The notes under the pieces are model-generated. The model did not search any database. It was not told the origin of the DNA and saw nothing but the letters and a program-made list of their open reading frames with translations. Positions 62,417-64,000 of a DNA stretch of 64,000 bases are shown in pieces (position 1 is the stretch's first letter; every line of letters starts with the position of its first letter). The position numbers and the translations under genes were made by a program. The DNA comes from Trochalopteron elliotii (lineage: Eukaryota > Chordata > Aves > Passeriformes > Leiothrichidae), in assembly GCA_024734555.1 (NCBI GenBank), contig JANPWX010000009.1, positions 3,655,728 through 3,719,727 on the forward strand, written 5' to 3'.

Positions 62417-63541
62417 CTTTACTACCTAAATTTAATTCTTATGATGGCCAGTAAACTAGGAATTGAGCTAAGACACAGATAGCTGAAGTCAGACACAAGA
62501 ATTGAGTAAACAGTGGTTTCAACTATTCTGGCTCCTCAAAATTTTCTACTGAAATATACTAAATAAAAGTCTACCAGTGGTGGTGATGGCTGTCTTGTGA
62601 AGATATCCGGCGGGTAATTCAGGGAAGAACCTGGTCTTCCCAGCTCACCAGTTGATAGCAACTCTGTAATACACCCAGAAATGGAGCCTGTCAGCTTTTT
62701 ATTGCACTTTAGCTATAGGATCTGTTAAGAGGTGTCCCAGGGTTTAGCTGTGTAGTGTAACTGAAAATCTTCAGTAAAAAGCACCGTTTTTTCTAAATGA
62801 GAATTTTATCAACAGACAAAATGTATACCCAAGTCTAACACTTTATCTCAGGCTTTAGTCTTTCAGATTTTTGCACACATAGCTGGTTCTCTGGCACAAA
62901 GTTTGGCCCCTTCTTGCTATAGTTTGTAAGATAAAATCCTAATGGAGCTTTGGGCAATGGTGTGAAAAATATTTACCTTCTTAGTTTCTGAAATGGTCTG
63001 TAAGTTTTGATTACTAAAGCCAGCAGGGGATAGGGCCTTTTCACTTCCTACTCCCCATGTACTATTCGTTGGATGAGTTTTCCAGACCTGTTAATTGCAG
63101 TTTGTTCGTGGTTTCCTTAAACTACTGAGTGCTTCGCACCTTTTATGTTCAGGCATTTTGTTGCTCCTTTCTGAAGAAAGTGAATGTGCACTGAATGTGA
63201 TACCAGAATACAGCGTCAGTTTGCTTTCACTGAGGCTCCCCCAGGTCTTGTAGTGTTGGTATCTCTGGATTGTATCCTGGATTTCCAAGTTTGAAGGATA
63301 AAGGCATTCTCTCCCACAAGACACCCCCTTTATCAATTACTGTAAGCATTATTTTCTGTGAGCAAAGGTTACGCTTAGCGTGAAACACTGGTCAGCATAG
63401 TTAATTTTCACTCGCTGTGGCCTTTGGTGTAAGTCAAAACCGCAGATATACAGGGCTTGTGATTCTTGCAGGGAGGAGTGTGAAGTACATGATGGGCTCG
63501 ATGCCCCAGATATTGGCACCAAGTTGCTTTCCCTTTTTCTC

Positions 63542-64000
63542 AGCCCTGAAGGCAGGAATGATAAGCCCGCTCTCAGCGCTTTGTTGTCAAATCACGCCCG
63601 CTATTGTGATTTCTGCTCCAGCGGGCGGTCAGGGCGGTGAGGGGCTGAGGGGGCACAGGGACGTGCTGGCGGCTCTTTCCCCCGCCAGACAAGCTGTGTC
63701 CACGCCGCGCTGCGGTGTGTCCCCGCCGTGGCCGGGTCCCGCGGGCCGGGTTTGTGGGTCAGTCCCGCAGCCCGAGGGGCCCATCCCGGGCCATCCCGGC
63801 GCGGCCGGGCAGGGGGGGGGGGCGGAGCGGAGCGAGGCGTGGACACAGCTTGTCTGGCGGGGGAAAGAGCCGCCAGCACGTCCCTGTGCCCCCTCAGCCC
63901 CTCACCGCCCTGACCGCCCGCTGGAGCAGGAATCACAATAGCGGGCGTGATTTGACAACAAAGCGCTGAGAGCGGGCTTATCATTCCTGCCTTCAGGGCT
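63542..64000. repeat. Inverted repeat, 165-bp arms, 129-bp spacer
   Basis: The left arm 63542-63706 is the reverse complement of the right arm 63836-64000, with one mismatch seen (63612 against 63930). The right arm reaches the last base, so the true extent is unknown. Confidence 0.95.
63590..63960. promoter_or_regulatory. CpG-rich island at the window end
   Basis: Very GC- and CpG-dense (for example GCGGCCGGGCAGGGGGGGG) after 15 kb of AT-rich DNA. By gene order it could be the TULP4 promoter or first noncoding exon; nothing in the sequence proves that. It lies within a long inverted repeat. Confidence 0.6.

Larger units (their letters stand above)
48841..63590. other. Gene-poor interval downstream of GTF2H5
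   Basis: About 15 kb of AT-rich sequence. Apart from the CR1 fragment, the LTR fragment, tandem repeats and A/T tracts listed separately, I see no exon of a recognisable protein and no RNA gene. Open frames are short and low-complexity. In other vertebrates this is the spacer before TULP4. Confidence 0.65.

Noticed and set aside
63417..63984. Two long GC-rich frames on opposite strands with almost the same protein
   Set aside because: They mirror each other only because the DNA is an inverted repeat; no family match.

Overview
This is a 64 kb piece of a bird nuclear genome, probably a passerine. It has large intron-containing vertebrate genes, several CR1 retrotransposon fragments (the dominant avian LINE), an avian-type endogenous retrovirus LTR fragment, and a tRNA-Ile-derived SINE with a CR1-like tail, a family type described from zebra finch and relatives. 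No prokaryotic feature, CRISPR array or operon is present.

Layout. Positions 271-18721 (+) hold the last 13 coding exons of SYNJ2 (synaptojanin 2): the second part of the inositol 5-phosphatase domain, an RRM-like segment and the proline-rich tail. Positions 18722-24087 are the tail-to-tail interval with the 3' UTRs of SYNJ2 and, on the other strand, SERAC1. Positions 24088-44048 (-) hold a complete 16-exon SERAC1 coding sequence. I joined its exons by eye to 1965 nt, or 654 residues plus stop, the length I recall for human SERAC1. Around 45850-46760 lies a GC-rich head-to-head promoter region, interrupted by a 394-base N gap flanked by an A run and a GC-rich minisatellite. Positions 46839-48635 (+) hold the complete two-exon GTF2H5 coding sequence (71 residues, the TFIIH p8/TTDA subunit). 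The next 15 kb (48636-63400) contain no exon I can support, only repeats. The window ends in a CpG-rich island (about 63590-63960) lying inside a nearly perfect 165-bp-arm inverted repeat that reaches the last base. The gene order SYNJ2(+), SERAC1(-), GTF2H5(+) matches the human 6q25.3 block as I recall it. There TULP4(+) comes next, so the final island may be the TULP4 promoter.

The genes do not form one pathway. SYNJ2 is a phosphoinositide phosphatase of membrane traffic, SERAC1 is a lipase-like protein of the mitochondria/ER interface, and GTF2H5 is a TFIIH subunit. The clearest regulatory link is the shared SERAC1/GTF2H5 promoter region.

The most unusual structures are three. First, a roughly 355-bp copy of SERAC1 intron plus its 37-nt exon lies inside GTF2H5 intron 1, and the exon copy is still in frame. 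Second, the terminal inverted repeat. Third, the minisatellite next to the promoter gap. I found no convincing undescribed multi-gene system.
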